A stretch of DNA of 64,000 nt, taken from contig CM037596.1 of assembly GCA_021018995.1 (NCBI GenBank), positions 70,349,367-70,413,366 on the forward strand, read 5' to 3'. Under the pieces are notes generated by a model. It did not search any database. It was not told the DNA's origin and worked only from the letters and a program-made list of their open reading frames with translations. This document shows positions 19,694 through 31,646 of the stretch, piece by piece (position 1 is the stretch's first letter; each line of letters opens with the position of its first letter). This stretch comes from Chloranthus sessilifolius (Eukaryota; Streptophyta; Magnoliopsida; Chloranthales; Chloranthaceae). The position numbers and the translations under genes were made by a program.

Positions 19694-21129
19694 CTGTTAA
19701 AATAATCTGTTAAGTTCATCTAATGGAACAGATTCATATTAGGTAGCACTAAAAAAGCAGAGCCGTCAACAACGTGTGTGTGGGCTATCATTACAATAGT
19801 ATTTTTAATCAGTAGAAGCCACTTGACAAATTTTATCAATTTCTTATTGAAAAAGAAAAGAAACTGTCACTCTTAGGCCATGTGGTGGCACATAGTGTAT
19901 GGTTTTATCAATCAATTTTGTCGAAGTGGCAGGACATTATATAAACTGAACTCAGGACAAAAAAAACGCCCGTCACAGGATTTGTACCCTCCAATATGAG
20001 GACCTTAATATGAATCCTTCGGTAGATATAAACAATGGTCCACAATAAAGTGCATAGATTGAACGGTTTGAATTGTCTCATGGGCGCACTTTTTAGGCTG
20101 ACATCAGTTTATATGACGTTCTGCCACTTGGACGACTTGGATAGGTAAAAGAGGTATGCTTGTGGTTTTATTTATCTTTGATGTTGGTGACACCCCCATT
20201 AACTCAAAAAAAAAGAAAACAGAATAATGATCGTATGGGCGTTCAAGAGCATATTTGTCTGTCAGAGTGGCAATTTACATAACACTTAAATGTTACACTT
20301 AGACGTTAAAAAGTAAACAAAACGTGCACACACATAAATTTACACGCTTATAGCCATCTCCATTGAAAGGGTAAGATATATAAGACCCCGCAAAAAGAAA
20401 ATTTCTTCCTTACGTGACAATGGTGGATTCTTTCTATCAGAGGATGAACCCAGATTTTCAGATGAGGGCATCATATGTCTCAGCATTCAGTGCCACTTGC
20501 ACTTCTTTCCATCCACCCCTCTCATCCCTTTGTAGGGTTTGAATAGATGTATATGTTAGCGCTACCCCATCCTATTTATTTTCAGACGATATCAATGTAC
20601 CAGACTTGGTGCCCATACTCGGACTGCACATCCTATTTATTTTCAGACGATATCAATGTACCAGGACTTGGTGCCCATACTCGGACTGCCATCGTATCAT
20701 TACACTGGCACCACCTCAATTTCCTTTCCCTGCTCTCATCCACTATTTCTTCTAGTTTACTGTTGTTGGAATTAATTCCCTAATTCCTTTTATTATATCC
20801 ATTATTTTCTCTTGAATAATTTAAACCCCTTTTGGATTTTAAATTCTTCAAACCCTAGAGAGGAGTCAAGAGACATTATCTTGATTGTCGCTTGGGGCCC
20901 TAGACTAGAGTGAAAATTTGAGTTCTTTTATTAGAACCTTATTTTCTAGATCGGGAAAGGAACAAATGTAGATGGAGCACTAAATCCGACTGACTTAATT
21001 GCCTAATTGAATTTAGTAAATATTTTAAGTGCTTTTAGGATAATTTTGATAATTCCATTGCTCAATTAAATCCCAGTTTGATTTCGTATTGCATATTAGG
21101 GTCTAGTGTTTTTATCCTGCATTAGCAGC
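19694..21129. other. No gene seen; one tandem duplication
   Basis: At 20568-20690 a 61-bp unit (catcctatttattttcagac through ctcggactgc) is present twice with one extra base in the second copy. The rest is AT-rich and could be intron of the minus-strand gene. No further exon was supported. Confidence 0.45.
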
Positions 21130-23090
21130 TGAAAATATTTCTTTTGGACTAAAAGTTCCTTGCTCCAGCAAAGAAGTTTTTCTCAAAGAAAGTACTGCAA
21201 TTGATTTTTCGACACTGGGATGTCAGCTAGCTATTTCACCTATGGATCAGAATCTTCCTTCCATGAAAATGATGGTGATGCTTCCTGTATCACATGAGTA
21301 TCAACAATTAGTGGGGCACTTTATGTATCTTACTCTCACGAGACCTTGCATTATATTTTTTGTTAGCTTAGTGATTCATTTTATGCAAGCTCCTTGCACC
21401 TCTCATCTTGTTGTTGTTCATCACATGGTATATCAAATTTAAGCCCTGACCATGGTTTGGTATATTAATTTCATGGTCATATGAGAATTTTCAGATATAC
21501 AGATAGAGATTGGGTAAGTTCAATCACAAACCGCCGTTCAACATCAAATTATTGCATATTTCTTGGAGACAGGTTGCTTGGAAGAGTAAGAAGCAAACAT
21601 TGTTTCTAAATCAAGTGATGGGGGGCCGAGTATAGAGATATTGCTCATGGCTGATGCGAACTTTAGATCCGCCTGTTTAAATCGTGGTCTGATAAAGAGG
21701 AGACGTTAAAAGAAAAAGTGGACCCGCGAATGGGTTTTTAAAAAAGGTTCGTTAAAGACCCGTTTGAATAGAAAGAAGAAAATTCAAAATTTATTAGGGT
21801 CTTCAACTTTCAATCCCGTTACTCTTATGTTTGGCTTATGTTGAAGTGTCAAACAAAGTCAGATTGATGCAAAATCGGTCATATTTGAAAGCTTACCGAA
21901 GTAGCTTTCTAACGAGCCAAAAAACGTGCAATTCCAACAAATATTGAAGAAGTTATGGTCAGTTTTCGGAAGCTGTACAGAAAGTGACGATTTCAAGAAT
22001 CCTAATTGAATTAGGATTAGTCTCTTCTATTATTTTATTTTAGAAAATAAGATTTGTTCTTTTATTAGAAATATGATTAGTTTCCTTATTGTTTTAGGAC
22101 TTTATTTTATTATTTTAAAAGAATTAAGATATTTCTTTTATTTGAACTTGAAATTAGAGTTACACTAGGATTTCTAGTTTCCTGCATTAGTTAGCCTATT
22201 TAAAGGCTTGTAAACAACTTTATTACTACTTTTTGGTTAATGAAAATTGCTTATACAAAGTTGAGAGTTCTAAACTTTCGTGAGGGTGTGATTCTCTCAA
22301 ACAGACAGCGATTCTTCAATTCCCGCTTGCGGTTTGGTACTAGGCCAACTATTCTTCCATCTCTATCTTCTTTAGATTTACGGTTTGCGTAAGTAGCATA
22401 ACTCTAGTTAGTTTATTTATTTATAAAATCTAAAATCAACCTATTTGTTCATTATAAATCATTATTAGCCTTTTAATTTTGTTCGGTATCCAGAGAACTC
22501 GCTTGCGAGTTTGTTCGACACCCTAAAACTATCAGAGATATAACCGTTAATAAGAACCCTAGTCTTATAGATCCACGATAGGGAACGTACACGAAAGTAA
22601 CGCTATTTTAGACCGGAATTAACACATCTAATTGAATTTCTAGAATTTTCAGTGGGAATTTGTTATGAGAAATTGTTAATTTTAATTGATTAAATTAATT
22701 TTAATCCTAATCTCAGCCCTAGTATTGCATTTAGTAAGTTCCCGCATCAATGGCACTTGTGAGATCTTGTGACTTGACTCTCTCCCAGATGAGTTGGATT
22801 TTTTACTAGTGACTCCACACCTCTACACTGTGGTCATGAAGCTGCTCAGAAGATTGCCTCTGATTATGTTCTACAAGAGCAAACCAAGCATATTAAAATG
22901 GATATACACTTTCTTAACCAAATTGTGTGTAATGACTTGTTAAATCTTATTGATGCATCTTCATATATACTGACTAAGGCAGTTGGATTAGAAACCCTTC
23001 ACAATGTTATGGTCAAGCTGGGAATGCTAGATGTTCATGCTCCAGCTTGAGGTGGAGTATTGGTGTGTGTGTGTGTGTGGTTATGGAGAG
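21130..23090 (+). mobile_element. Ty1/copia remnant, split by a solo LTR
   Basis: Copia pol 3' part in several frames: LSQRKY-like and DTGMSAS words near 21190-21220, then ORF 21242-21442 with EYQQLVGHFMYLTLTRP and IHFMQAP (end of RT). RNase H follows with RRSTSNYCIFLGDRL and EYRDIAHG, interrupted at 21651. After the solo LTR it resumes with TCEIL and ends with words of the copia C-terminus (caagctgggaatgctagatg) and a purine-rich gaggtggagta near 23050. Frameshifts and stops are frequent. The 5' LTR, gag and integrase are missing. Confidence 0.8.
21652..22749 (+). repeat. Solo LTR of an element-2-related gypsy family
   Basis: 1098 bp, bounded by tgatgcg and cgcatca, with a perfect 5-bp target duplication atggc (21647-21651 and 22750-22754). 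Its 3' half matches the 5' LTR of element 2 (55118-55430): ccctaaaact-tc-gagat, gatagggaacgtac, cgaaagtaac, atctcagccctag and cccgcatca. A TATA word, tatttaaaggc, is at 22197-22207. There is no internal region, so it arose by recombination between two LTRs. Confidence 0.92.
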
Positions 23091-23226
23091 TGAGTGTATA
23101 TGATGTGTGATTTAGTGAACAATACTCGATTGTATGTATCAATTCCTTCAGTTAATATAAAAGTCAATGAAGGATTCGTAACTCGCTAAGCTTTCCCATG
23201 ATACCGTATTTGTTTCTCTTAACATC

Positions 23227-23272
<46 letters not shown>

Positions 23273-24375
23273 GCCCTAACCCTAAAACCATCAACCTAAC
23301 AGTATTAGTGTATTACCACCATCTAAACCCTAATACCACTCCTAATTCACCACCTACAAAACCTTAATCACCAATTTACCTCATCTGGAAGGTGCATTGT
23401 GACTCAACCTTGAGGTCTCAAGTATATCCCAGCTTATCTAACTAGGACAAACATGTAGTACTGAGATTTTGATCAATGGTTGACCCACATGGGCAAAGCC
23501 CACATGTCATGCTATCTTGTTTGGTGGCAGAACAAGGAGACACACCTATCAGAGTTGGTGCAAAATCCAAATAGCGGTGTTGGTATCCAAGAGTGAAAAG
23601 TGTAATTAGCTCCAAAAACAAGATTGGAACCCATTTCACCAAGATAGGCCATTCCATGGGTATATCGTTTCTTAAATTATACTTTTTAGCCTACTTTCAG
23701 GGCATTCTTTTATCTAATAAAAACATTATACTTACAAAAGACAATGGAAGTACACTAACTCATCAGGATGCAAGCAGAATAGAGGGTCAAAGATCTCTCT
23801 TAGAAAAACTAGCTGCATTTCTATAACAGCTCTAGATCATCAAAGATAGAAAGGATACATGAGGTACCACCAATAATTTATTTTAAAAAGAACTCATGTG
23901 ACTAATTACGAGTTTCGGAGAAGAAAATCAATGATGTAAATTTTTTTAAATCCATTAGTACACATTATTTGATCTTCAGTAACCCAATAAATGTGCCTAG
24001 TTAATCATTTGGATGAGTTCTAGTAAAATAAGCAACTCTGTGGGGACGGAGTACCTGTAAAATAATATAATATTATCAGCAGCGAAGTCTTTATGTCATC
24101 CACGTTCTTTGAATGCCAATGGTACAGCATCTGCAGTGAGAAGCAAAGTCAAATCTAGCATACAAGAATGCATAATAAAATTTACAAGAATTGTTTTTTC
24201 ATAATTAAAGTTTACGAGAATTGTAGGAATGCAAATGGTAAGTACATACAGGAATGTCGGTAACAAGAGCTACTATAGCATATGTTGTGAAACATACAAC
24301 AGAGACACCTGCCAAACCTGCGACCTGCACTCAGAAGATACTTGCCATCATATTAGAAGATATAGGAGAGCGAAT
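23091..24375. other. Probable copia LTR debris and unassigned sequence
   Basis: 23091-23220 may be remains of the copia 3' LTR. A (CT)n tract lies at 23224-23271. A 71-codon minus-strand open frame at 23442-23657 has no recognised family. Splice-like signals occur on the minus strand near 24050-24140 but no exon chain could be supported. Confidence 0.4.
23224..23271. repeat. (CT)n microsatellite
   Basis: About 48 bp of CT repeats with one ccc interruption. Confidence 0.92.
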
Positions 24376-24418
24376 GCACACGTGCATAACATATGGAGAA
24401 TTCACTATAATGTTATTA

Positions 24419-24775
24419 TATATCCAATGTTGTCAAATCGCTTAAGTGACAATAAGCGACACTACGCCAAATCAGTTATGCAAGTTCGCATACTCACGTA
24501 AGGGATGGCATAGTATTTTTTATTTTATTTTTAAATAAAAATATTTCAAAAAAAAAAAAAGAAATCCCTAAAAATCATAAAAGATACTCCTAAATTTTTT
24601 ATGCTATTTTCTATATTCTATCGAACGTTATTACAACTACATCCCAAAAAATCATATTTTTGACCGTTAGAGTAGTATGCGATTGCATAATCCATAAAGG
24701 ATGGCTTATCCAATCGCATTTGGATGGGTGATGTCGCATAAGCACTTACATGATCGCTTATGACAACACTGGATA
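24419..24775. mobile_element. TIR element, about 357 bp
   Basis: Imperfect terminal inverted repeats: tatccaatgttgtcaaatcg on the left and gcttatgacaacactggata on the right. The interior has more facing words (gcgacactacgcc, atgtcgcataagc). It lies between imperfect direct repeats of about 36 bp (24376-24413 and 24775-24810, both with gcataacatatg and cactat/gactat). The exact target duplication is unclear. Confidence 0.6.
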
Positions 24776-25019
24776 TACACATGCATAACATATGAAGTGA
24801 CTATATTGTTTTTTTTTTTTTTTGATCGGTAATAGAGATTATATTAAAAACAGCAAGACACTGAGCGACAATACAATCCCAGTATACAGACATCAAACCG
24901 AATAAAGGAAAAGAAAACCAACAAGAACAAACAACAACGACACACACCACAGTGAACCACAGCCAACGCGGGTCGCACTCAACCCGGATCCCACGAGAAA
25001 TCAGTGCACCTCTCGCCAC

Positions 25020-28000
25020 CTCCCCCTCTTGACACCCAAAATTTCATCAAATCCGTGACCGCCTTGACGACCATCCCCACCGGTTTGCTCCTATTCTCGA
25101 AAATTCTGGTATTCCTTTCGCACCATAAACACCAGAAACAGCAAACAAAGACGCTTTCTAGTATCCCCCACTCTCCCCGTCAATCCTTGCACCGGCCCAA
25201 CTCAACACCTGCTGATAAGGTGTCTCCGGCACGACCCATCTGACCTTAAACGCCTTATACATGGCCGTCCAAACCTCGGCTGCGAACCTGCAGTGCAGGA
25301 ATAAATGGGGAGCGGATTCCTCACCATTGGCACACATCACGCAAGCATTCGGAACATCGAGGCCCCTCCGTATCAGCACGTCCCTGGAGAGAATCCTATC
25401 CTTACAAATCGTCCATCTAAAAAATCAAATCTTTAACGGAATAGGCAACCTTCACAACCATTTTCCATCGAAAGTAGTGAGTGGCTGTCGCGACAGCAGC
25501 CCATAAAAGGACTTGACAGAGAATTTACCGTCCATGCTAGGATCCCAAATTCGCTGATCCTGCCCCTGAGGATTCCGCTACAGGTCATATAGTCACAACA
25601 TTAGAGCCACGAAGCACCCAACCTCACTATCCCTCAACGCCCTTCTTGTGCCAACCTCCCAAACAGCCCCTCCCTGCGTGTGAGTCACGAAATCATCAAT
25701 CATGCCCCCCTGGTTTGAAGCAATGGCGAAAATCGCCGGGAATTCATCCTTAAGAGCAGCCCCATCCACCCAGACATCCTCCCAAAACCTGATGCGAGTT
25801 CCACATCCCCACCGATACTGCAGGCCCTTAGCAAACCTCCCCCATATACTACAAACTCCTTTCCACCACACAGAGGATCCTCGCTGAACCGTAGGGCGTA
25901 TTCCCCACCCACCTGTAGAAGTGCCATACTTCTCGGTCAACACCAACCACCATAAACTGCTCCTCTCCTCAGCCATCCCCGCCCTCCAGTGCCACTTACC
26001 AAGCAAAGCCAAGTTAGTCGATTTAAGGCAACGGATGCCCAACCCACCACAAGGAACCGGCAGCTGACAACAATCCCAATTAACAAAATGATATCTTTTT
26101 TGCAAACCCGATCCCTCCCAGAGAAACGACCGTTGGATTTGTTCTAACTGGTTGACAACCTCCATAGGGCATCTAAACATGGACATGAAAAAAATAGGCA
26201 TCGACAATAACACTGCTTCGAGGAGAATCAACTTGCCGCCACTGCTTAACAGCTTCCCTTTCTAGGAAGAAAATCGTTGCTCAAATTGCACCACCAGAAG
26301 CCAGTCACGGGCCGTGGGCTTCCTCAGCCCAAGGGGCAACCCGAGGTACTTGATAGGGAGCTTCTCGCTAGCACAGTTGACTGTATGTGTCAATTCCTGA
26401 ACCATAGAATCCTCAATGCCAATCCCCATGACAGCAGACTTGTGAAAATTAATTCGCTGCCTCGACACAGCCTCATACACCTATAGAACCCTAGCAAGCG
26501 CGCTGAATTCAGCAACATCAGCCTTCCCAAATAAGATCGTGTCATCATCAAATTGCAAATGCGAAATGTACCTTCCCTCAGCCCCCACCTGTACACCGGA
26601 TATCAGCTGCAGCTCCCTGGCACGTGACATCAATCCCGTAAGCGCCTCCCCAACCAGAATAAAAAGGAATGGAGATAGAGGGTCCCCGTGCCCGATACCC
26701 TTGGAACTCTTGAAATACCCAACAGGAGTACCATTTATCATCACCGAGAACCACGGAGAGGAATAGCAGCTCCGCATCCACTTCGTCACACCGAACCCCA
26801 AACGACGTAGCATATAATCGATGTTCTCCCAATTGACCCGATCGTATGCTTTTTCCATATCTACCTTCCAAATCGCAGATGGGATCCACTGGATATGGGC
26901 CGAATGAATAGTCTCGTGGGCCACCACTACAAGATCAGTTAGCTGCCGGCCATGAACAAAAGCTCCCTGATTCCAAGAAATAATAGTGCTCATCACATGT
27001 TTGAGCCTATTAGCGAGCACCTTCGAAACGATCCTGTATAGGCAATTGGTGAGGCTGATCGGGCGATAATCCACAATATTCTCAGCCCCACACGTTTTGG
27101 GAATGAGGGTAATGAAAGTGGAGTTTAAGGCCCTTCCAATAAACCCGGACTGATGAAACTCACACATGACGTCCATCAAATCAGCCTTGATAGTCGACCA
27201 ACACGCCCTATAGAACTCCATGGTAAACCCATCCGGACCCGGCACCTTGTTCCTACCCCCACTCTTTATAGCCCTCCACACCTCCTCCTCAATAAAACTT
27301 CCCTCAAGCCCCCTACTCACCTCCTCCGATATGGACTTAAAGGGCAGCCCATCCAGCTGGGGTCTCATCCCCCTCTCCTCCGTATACAATTGCTTATAAA
27401 ACTCCACCACACTCTCACAGACCTGGTCATCGCCCGTGCACAACGTCCCATCAACGACAATGTTACCAATATATTTTATTTTATTTTTCGCATTGGCAAT
27501 AGCGTGAAAATATTTAGAGTTAGTCCCCTTCCTTGAACCATCGAACCTTTGCTTTCTGCATCCAAAAGAGTTCTTCGGCTTGGCACGTATTGTTGAATTC
27601 CGTCTTATACCGGTACCTATCCTCCCTCTCCTCAATCGTAAGAAGACGGTCCTCTTCAACGCGGTCCAACTCCTTTAGTTTCACAAGCAGCCTCTCCTCA
27701 TTGACATTAACCTGGTCGTACTCGTCCTGGTTCCAGGTTTTAATGTGGTCCTTTAAATGCCGTAGTTTGGACAAAAACCGAAATGCAGCAGTCCCAAGTC
27801 TGATCGGTTCACCCCACCATCCTTGCACCTTTTCCTGGAAAGATCCGTTCAACAACCACATGTTCTCAAACCGGAATGGAGTAGGCCCTTTCCCTTTGGA
27901 TTCAGTAATCAGCGCTAAAGGTCGTTGGTCCGAGACGGCACAAGCGAAAGCTTCGAGTCGCACCCCGGGAAACAGGTCCAGCCACTCCGTCGTGCACAAG

Positions 28001-28605
28001 AAGCGATCAATCCTACTAAACAAAGGATTATCCTGGAGGTTAGACCAGGTGAACCGCGCACCAGTTAACAGGATGTCCATTAATCCCCAATCCGCAATGA
28101 GGGAGTTGAAATCCCGCATAACCCCCAAGTCCGGCGGCCCGCTATGTTTTTCGAAGCCCCATCGAATTGAATTAAAGTCCCCAACCAGGCAAAAGGGCAG
28201 GTCCCACCTAGCAGCCAATGCAGCCAGCTCATGCCAAAACTCCTCCCTCTCACGGTCCACACTCGGGCCATAAATCCTCGCAAACATCCATTGAGTACTC
28301 GCCACCTTATCCCGCAGCACCACAGCCGTCGAATAAAGGCCCAATTCCTCATCAACCTTGTCAAAAAGTACTGACGACCAGGCGACTAAAATTCCACCCG
28401 ATGTGCCAACCGAGTCAACCCCAATCCAATCCCAATTGCCACCGCCAAGGACCGACACGACTTTCCTCCTATCGCTGCCGTCCCATTTGGTCTCCTGTAA
28501 GGTAACAATGGTCGGTTTAAAACTCGCAATTACATGTTTCACTCCAGCCCGTTTATTCCTATCACAAATTCCCCTCACATTCCACGATAGCATCTTCATA
28601 ACCAA
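25020..28605 (-). pseudogene. LINE ORF2: endonuclease and reverse transcriptase
   Basis: ORF2 nicks target DNA and copies the RNA in place. The start at 28605 gives MVMKMLSWNVRGICD. Endonuclease motifs follow: QETKWDG, ARIYGPS, CLVGDFNSIRW; where the catalytic SDH is expected the sequence reads SDQRPL, so the essential His is Gln. A frameshift near 27525 (after WFKEGD) leads to RT: FITLIPKTCGAENIVDYRPI, QGAFVHGRQLTD, WKVDMEKAYDRVNW, GHGDPLSPFLF and HLQFDDDTILF, an FDDD form of the usual FADD box. In-frame stops at 26481, 26262, 25593 and 25158 break the C-terminal part. At least the one at 26262 is TAG where TGG is expected. The zinc-binding end has CVMCANGEESAPHLFLHC. Certainly inactive. Confidence 0.92.
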
Positions 28606-28638
28606 CCCATTTGCAGCCCGGTTGCAATCGGAGTGCAG

Positions 28639-30721
28639 CTACACTCCCCCAGGCCCTCTCCCATCCGACACTCCCCATTCCAACCGCGCAAGTTCCTGCC
28701 CTTCGCCTCGCCACTTTCGCTTATTCCCCTGACGGCCGAGTAGAGTAGTCCGGAACACCTTCCGCAGCTCCTCAGGTCCTCTGAACGACATCCCAAGGTT
28801 TCGACCCAGGGCAATCAAACAGTTGATATCCTCCATCAGCTCAGACCCCTGACGAGATCCAACCCCATCTCCACCATCCAAAGCCAAGTATTGGCCTTCC
28901 CTGTCCACTAGATTTCCCAACTCCTCCCCGAAATACCCTGGTAACCCCATTATCCGGTAGTTGAGAAGCTCCACATCAGATCCAGTCCCTAAACCCGCAG
29001 TCACCGTTGGCAAATCCCTCCGGCAGTCAATTCTACAACGTGCCTGTGTCGCCAAAGAAGAAGCACCTTGGTCGGGTAAGATCGAAGACGCCCCAGCAAA
29101 CCCAAACCACTTAAACCTTTCACGTGCCTCGCACGCCGTAGCGCGGTTGACGAAAAGGCCCCTCATCAAGCATCCCCGGGCTATTGGGTCGGACCCGTCC
29201 GAAATAGAAACAAGTGTAGTCATGGGGTCCCAACCCAACAGAATAGCAAAGGTCCCCCGGTCCTCCGAAACACGGGCCCGAATGAGGCCCGTCGCCATCT
29301 GTCCCCCAAGACCAGCCCCCCTCCCGAAATCCCTCCACGTGTCGACAAGACCCAATTGGTTCCCCCCAGCTAAGCGTATATAGTCATCACCCTTTGACCT
29401 CAACGAGCTTCGAGAACCTTCAGCCAAACCACGTGTCACCCGCCCTATGTGTCCCACACCCCGAGACACCTTCCACCCCTTTTGTCTTCGAGTATAAACC
29501 CTAACCCCTTTCCCCCCGCCAGAGTCCTTATCACAGAAAGGGAAAGAAGCAGCCTCGGTTACCATCGGATCCCAGGTAAGCCGCCAATCCTCGTCCTTTG
29601 TCTCCATCATCTCCCTTCCCTCACCAACCCCTTGTCCTTGCAGGTGTACGGATTCGGCCTCACCGTACGAAGAAATCTTAGCCGTAGGAGACGCCAACGG
29701 TGTGCTAGCCAACGGATCGCCCCCAACGGCAGCAAAGGAGTCCTCGTCGATCGAAACCACTTCTCCCACCGGAATCTCCTCCATTTCCATCTGCAAACCA
29801 TGAGTAAACCCTGGGAATCCGAGGATCGCACCGTCCGTCCCCGACGAGGGTGAGCCCCCCAGATGGTCCGAGCCCGTATGCCGGCGGGAACAGGGCCAAG
29901 CCCCTCTCCGAGCCTCACGCCGGCCACCCGCACCGGACAGATGGATAGAGGAACGATTGAACTTCTACTATAGATCAATCGAGGCCTCTGACGCCGATAT
30001 CCCGGACCCCCTTGAATTCTTCAACCGGTTGATGCTGCAGGAAGACCCGCTCGAGTTGCATGATCTCTATGAAGAGCTGCACCACCTGGCCGCCAATCAG
30101 GACCTCACAGACCCTTGGAATGCAGTCCAAAGAGTCGCCCCGAACCAAGATCCTAGCATGGCTGGTATCCCAGAGGTCGATCGTACGTCGATCAACCCGA
30201 ACGAAACCACCGCACCGATCGCCAATCCCCCTGAAGACCTCCGGGGTCCATGCATGCATCGGTAACCCAAAAATGCATATCCACAGTCCATGCCTCTCCT
30301 GCTCCATCTAAAGATCCCCCACCGTCTGTTCCCAAGACCGGCAAACCACCGGACAATTTTGAATGTGCAAATGCTTGACCTGGCAAATAGCGCTAGCCTC
30401 CTCCTCCAAGCCAAACCGCGGGAGGAATTTAGTCCTAGAGATAGTGGAGGCCGTAGGTCTCATAGGAACTTGCCACCTGTAATTTATCCATTGATGTACA
30501 TGTAATAAAGACATAGTATCCTTAGTAACAGATAGAATCACCCAATAAGAATGTAGATTAACTGCGAGAGACCAGAACTGTGCAAATTCAAAGAGTAATC
30601 GGCCAGAACTCAACTTCACAGTGTCGTTATTCTCGGCAAAAACCACCTGGTCATGCCCAACCGGCCTCGCAATATCCGGCCCGGACTGGCCACAATTCCG
30701 GTCGTTATCCATGTCCATCAC
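28639..30721 (-). pseudogene. LINE ORF1: gag-like RNA-binding protein
   Basis: Plant L1 ORF1 proteins carry a DUF4283-type domain and bind the element RNA. The frame from 30721 has FAQFWSLAVNLHSYWVILSV and VKHLHIQNCP, meets TAG at 30308, and reopens at once with WICIFGLPMHAWTPEVFRGI and GGFVRVDRRTIDLWDTSHAR, typical of the domain. A frameshift between 29975 and 29796 leads to a long 385-codon C-terminal frame (29796-28639), rich in Gly/Arg/Glu, ending 34 bp before ORF2. No CCHC knuckle is apparent. The N-terminus may extend upstream of 30721. Confidence 0.82.
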
Positions 30722-31609
30722 CTTGCCCTACGCCCTACCGGCAATGGACCACCCCTGCTGCACATCACTCAACTGCGAATTTGTTAGAACTAATTGCTTC
30801 CTCGTACCGGCCTTGGGGGCCCAATCTTCCCCTGCCTTAACAACCAAGCAAAACCCTCTCGGAGAGTCACACCCGTATCAGTGACAAATCGCCTGGAGTC
30901 GAAAATTGACGTTTCGGCACCGAGCACATATCCGTTCACCCGCCCGGAGTACTAGGCAAGAACCCGCCGGAGTACTCATATTCTAAATTTCCGACTTTTT
31001 TAATAGTAGTGTACTTTGCTATCTTAACAGCTTTCTTTCTCGTATAGAGTTTAACAATGTCTCAAGTCTTGTTTAGATCCAAATCTCTCATTCTTGCATA
31101 ATGGCCCCTTTCCACTGTGACTATATTGTTATGATAAAGCACAAACAGTAGGCAAAAGAAATTACCTACCTTCTCTGTGGAGGAAATAAGAAACAACTCA
31201 CAGAGGAAAAAGGGACGTGACTGGAGGAATTATTTAACTCTTATTTATTGAAGTCACATGATATATCTATAAGATGTAAAAGACTTACTAATGAATGGCT
31301 ATAGAGAGATACCTTCCATATTTCAGATGAAGCTTTTTCGGATCGAATTTTGCTCATTTCTAAGAAAAGCTGCACGCCTGAACTTGAACAAGAATCACAC
31401 AGACAAAATAAAACCCTTAAGTGATGGAAGATCAAATGACGTAAAACTTGTCTATAGTTAAAAATCATTAAATAGAAACAAATCTATCACAGAGTTTACC
31501 ACCTGTTAACAAATGAAGATTAATGATCTATGTAACATACACTGCAGTGAGATTAGATTTTTGGTCATTCAAATTTCTAAGGGAACATCTAGAACTCTCG
31601 ATACAGGAT

Positions 31610-31613
<4 letters not shown>

Positions 31614-31645
<32 letters not shown>
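31614..31645. repeat. (TG)n microsatellite
   Basis: About 32 bp of uninterrupted TG. Confidence 0.92.

Positions 31646-31646
<1 letters not shown>

Larger units (their letters stand above)
24811..31116 (-). mobile_element. Full-length L1-type LINE
   Basis: A 6.3 kb minus-strand element. The target duplication gtgactatattgtt is at 24797-24810 and 31117-31130. On the plus strand the left end is a run of about 15 T (24809-24823), the element's poly(A) tail. It encodes an ORF1 with a plant gag-like domain and an ORF2 with endonuclease, reverse transcriptase and a C-terminal zinc-binding domain. Both ORFs are broken. About 230 bp of 5' leader lie between 30884 and 31116. Confidence 0.93.

Noticed and set aside
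23442..23657. 71-codon minus-strand frame with several Cys (GLCPCGSTIDQ)
   Set aside because: No domain order, no splice partners and no conserved neighbours; kept only as a remark.
27153..30311. Many plus-strand frames across the LINE
   Set aside because: The minus strand encodes recognisable ORF1 and ORF2 with correct motif order; the plus-strand frames are complements in GC-rich DNA.
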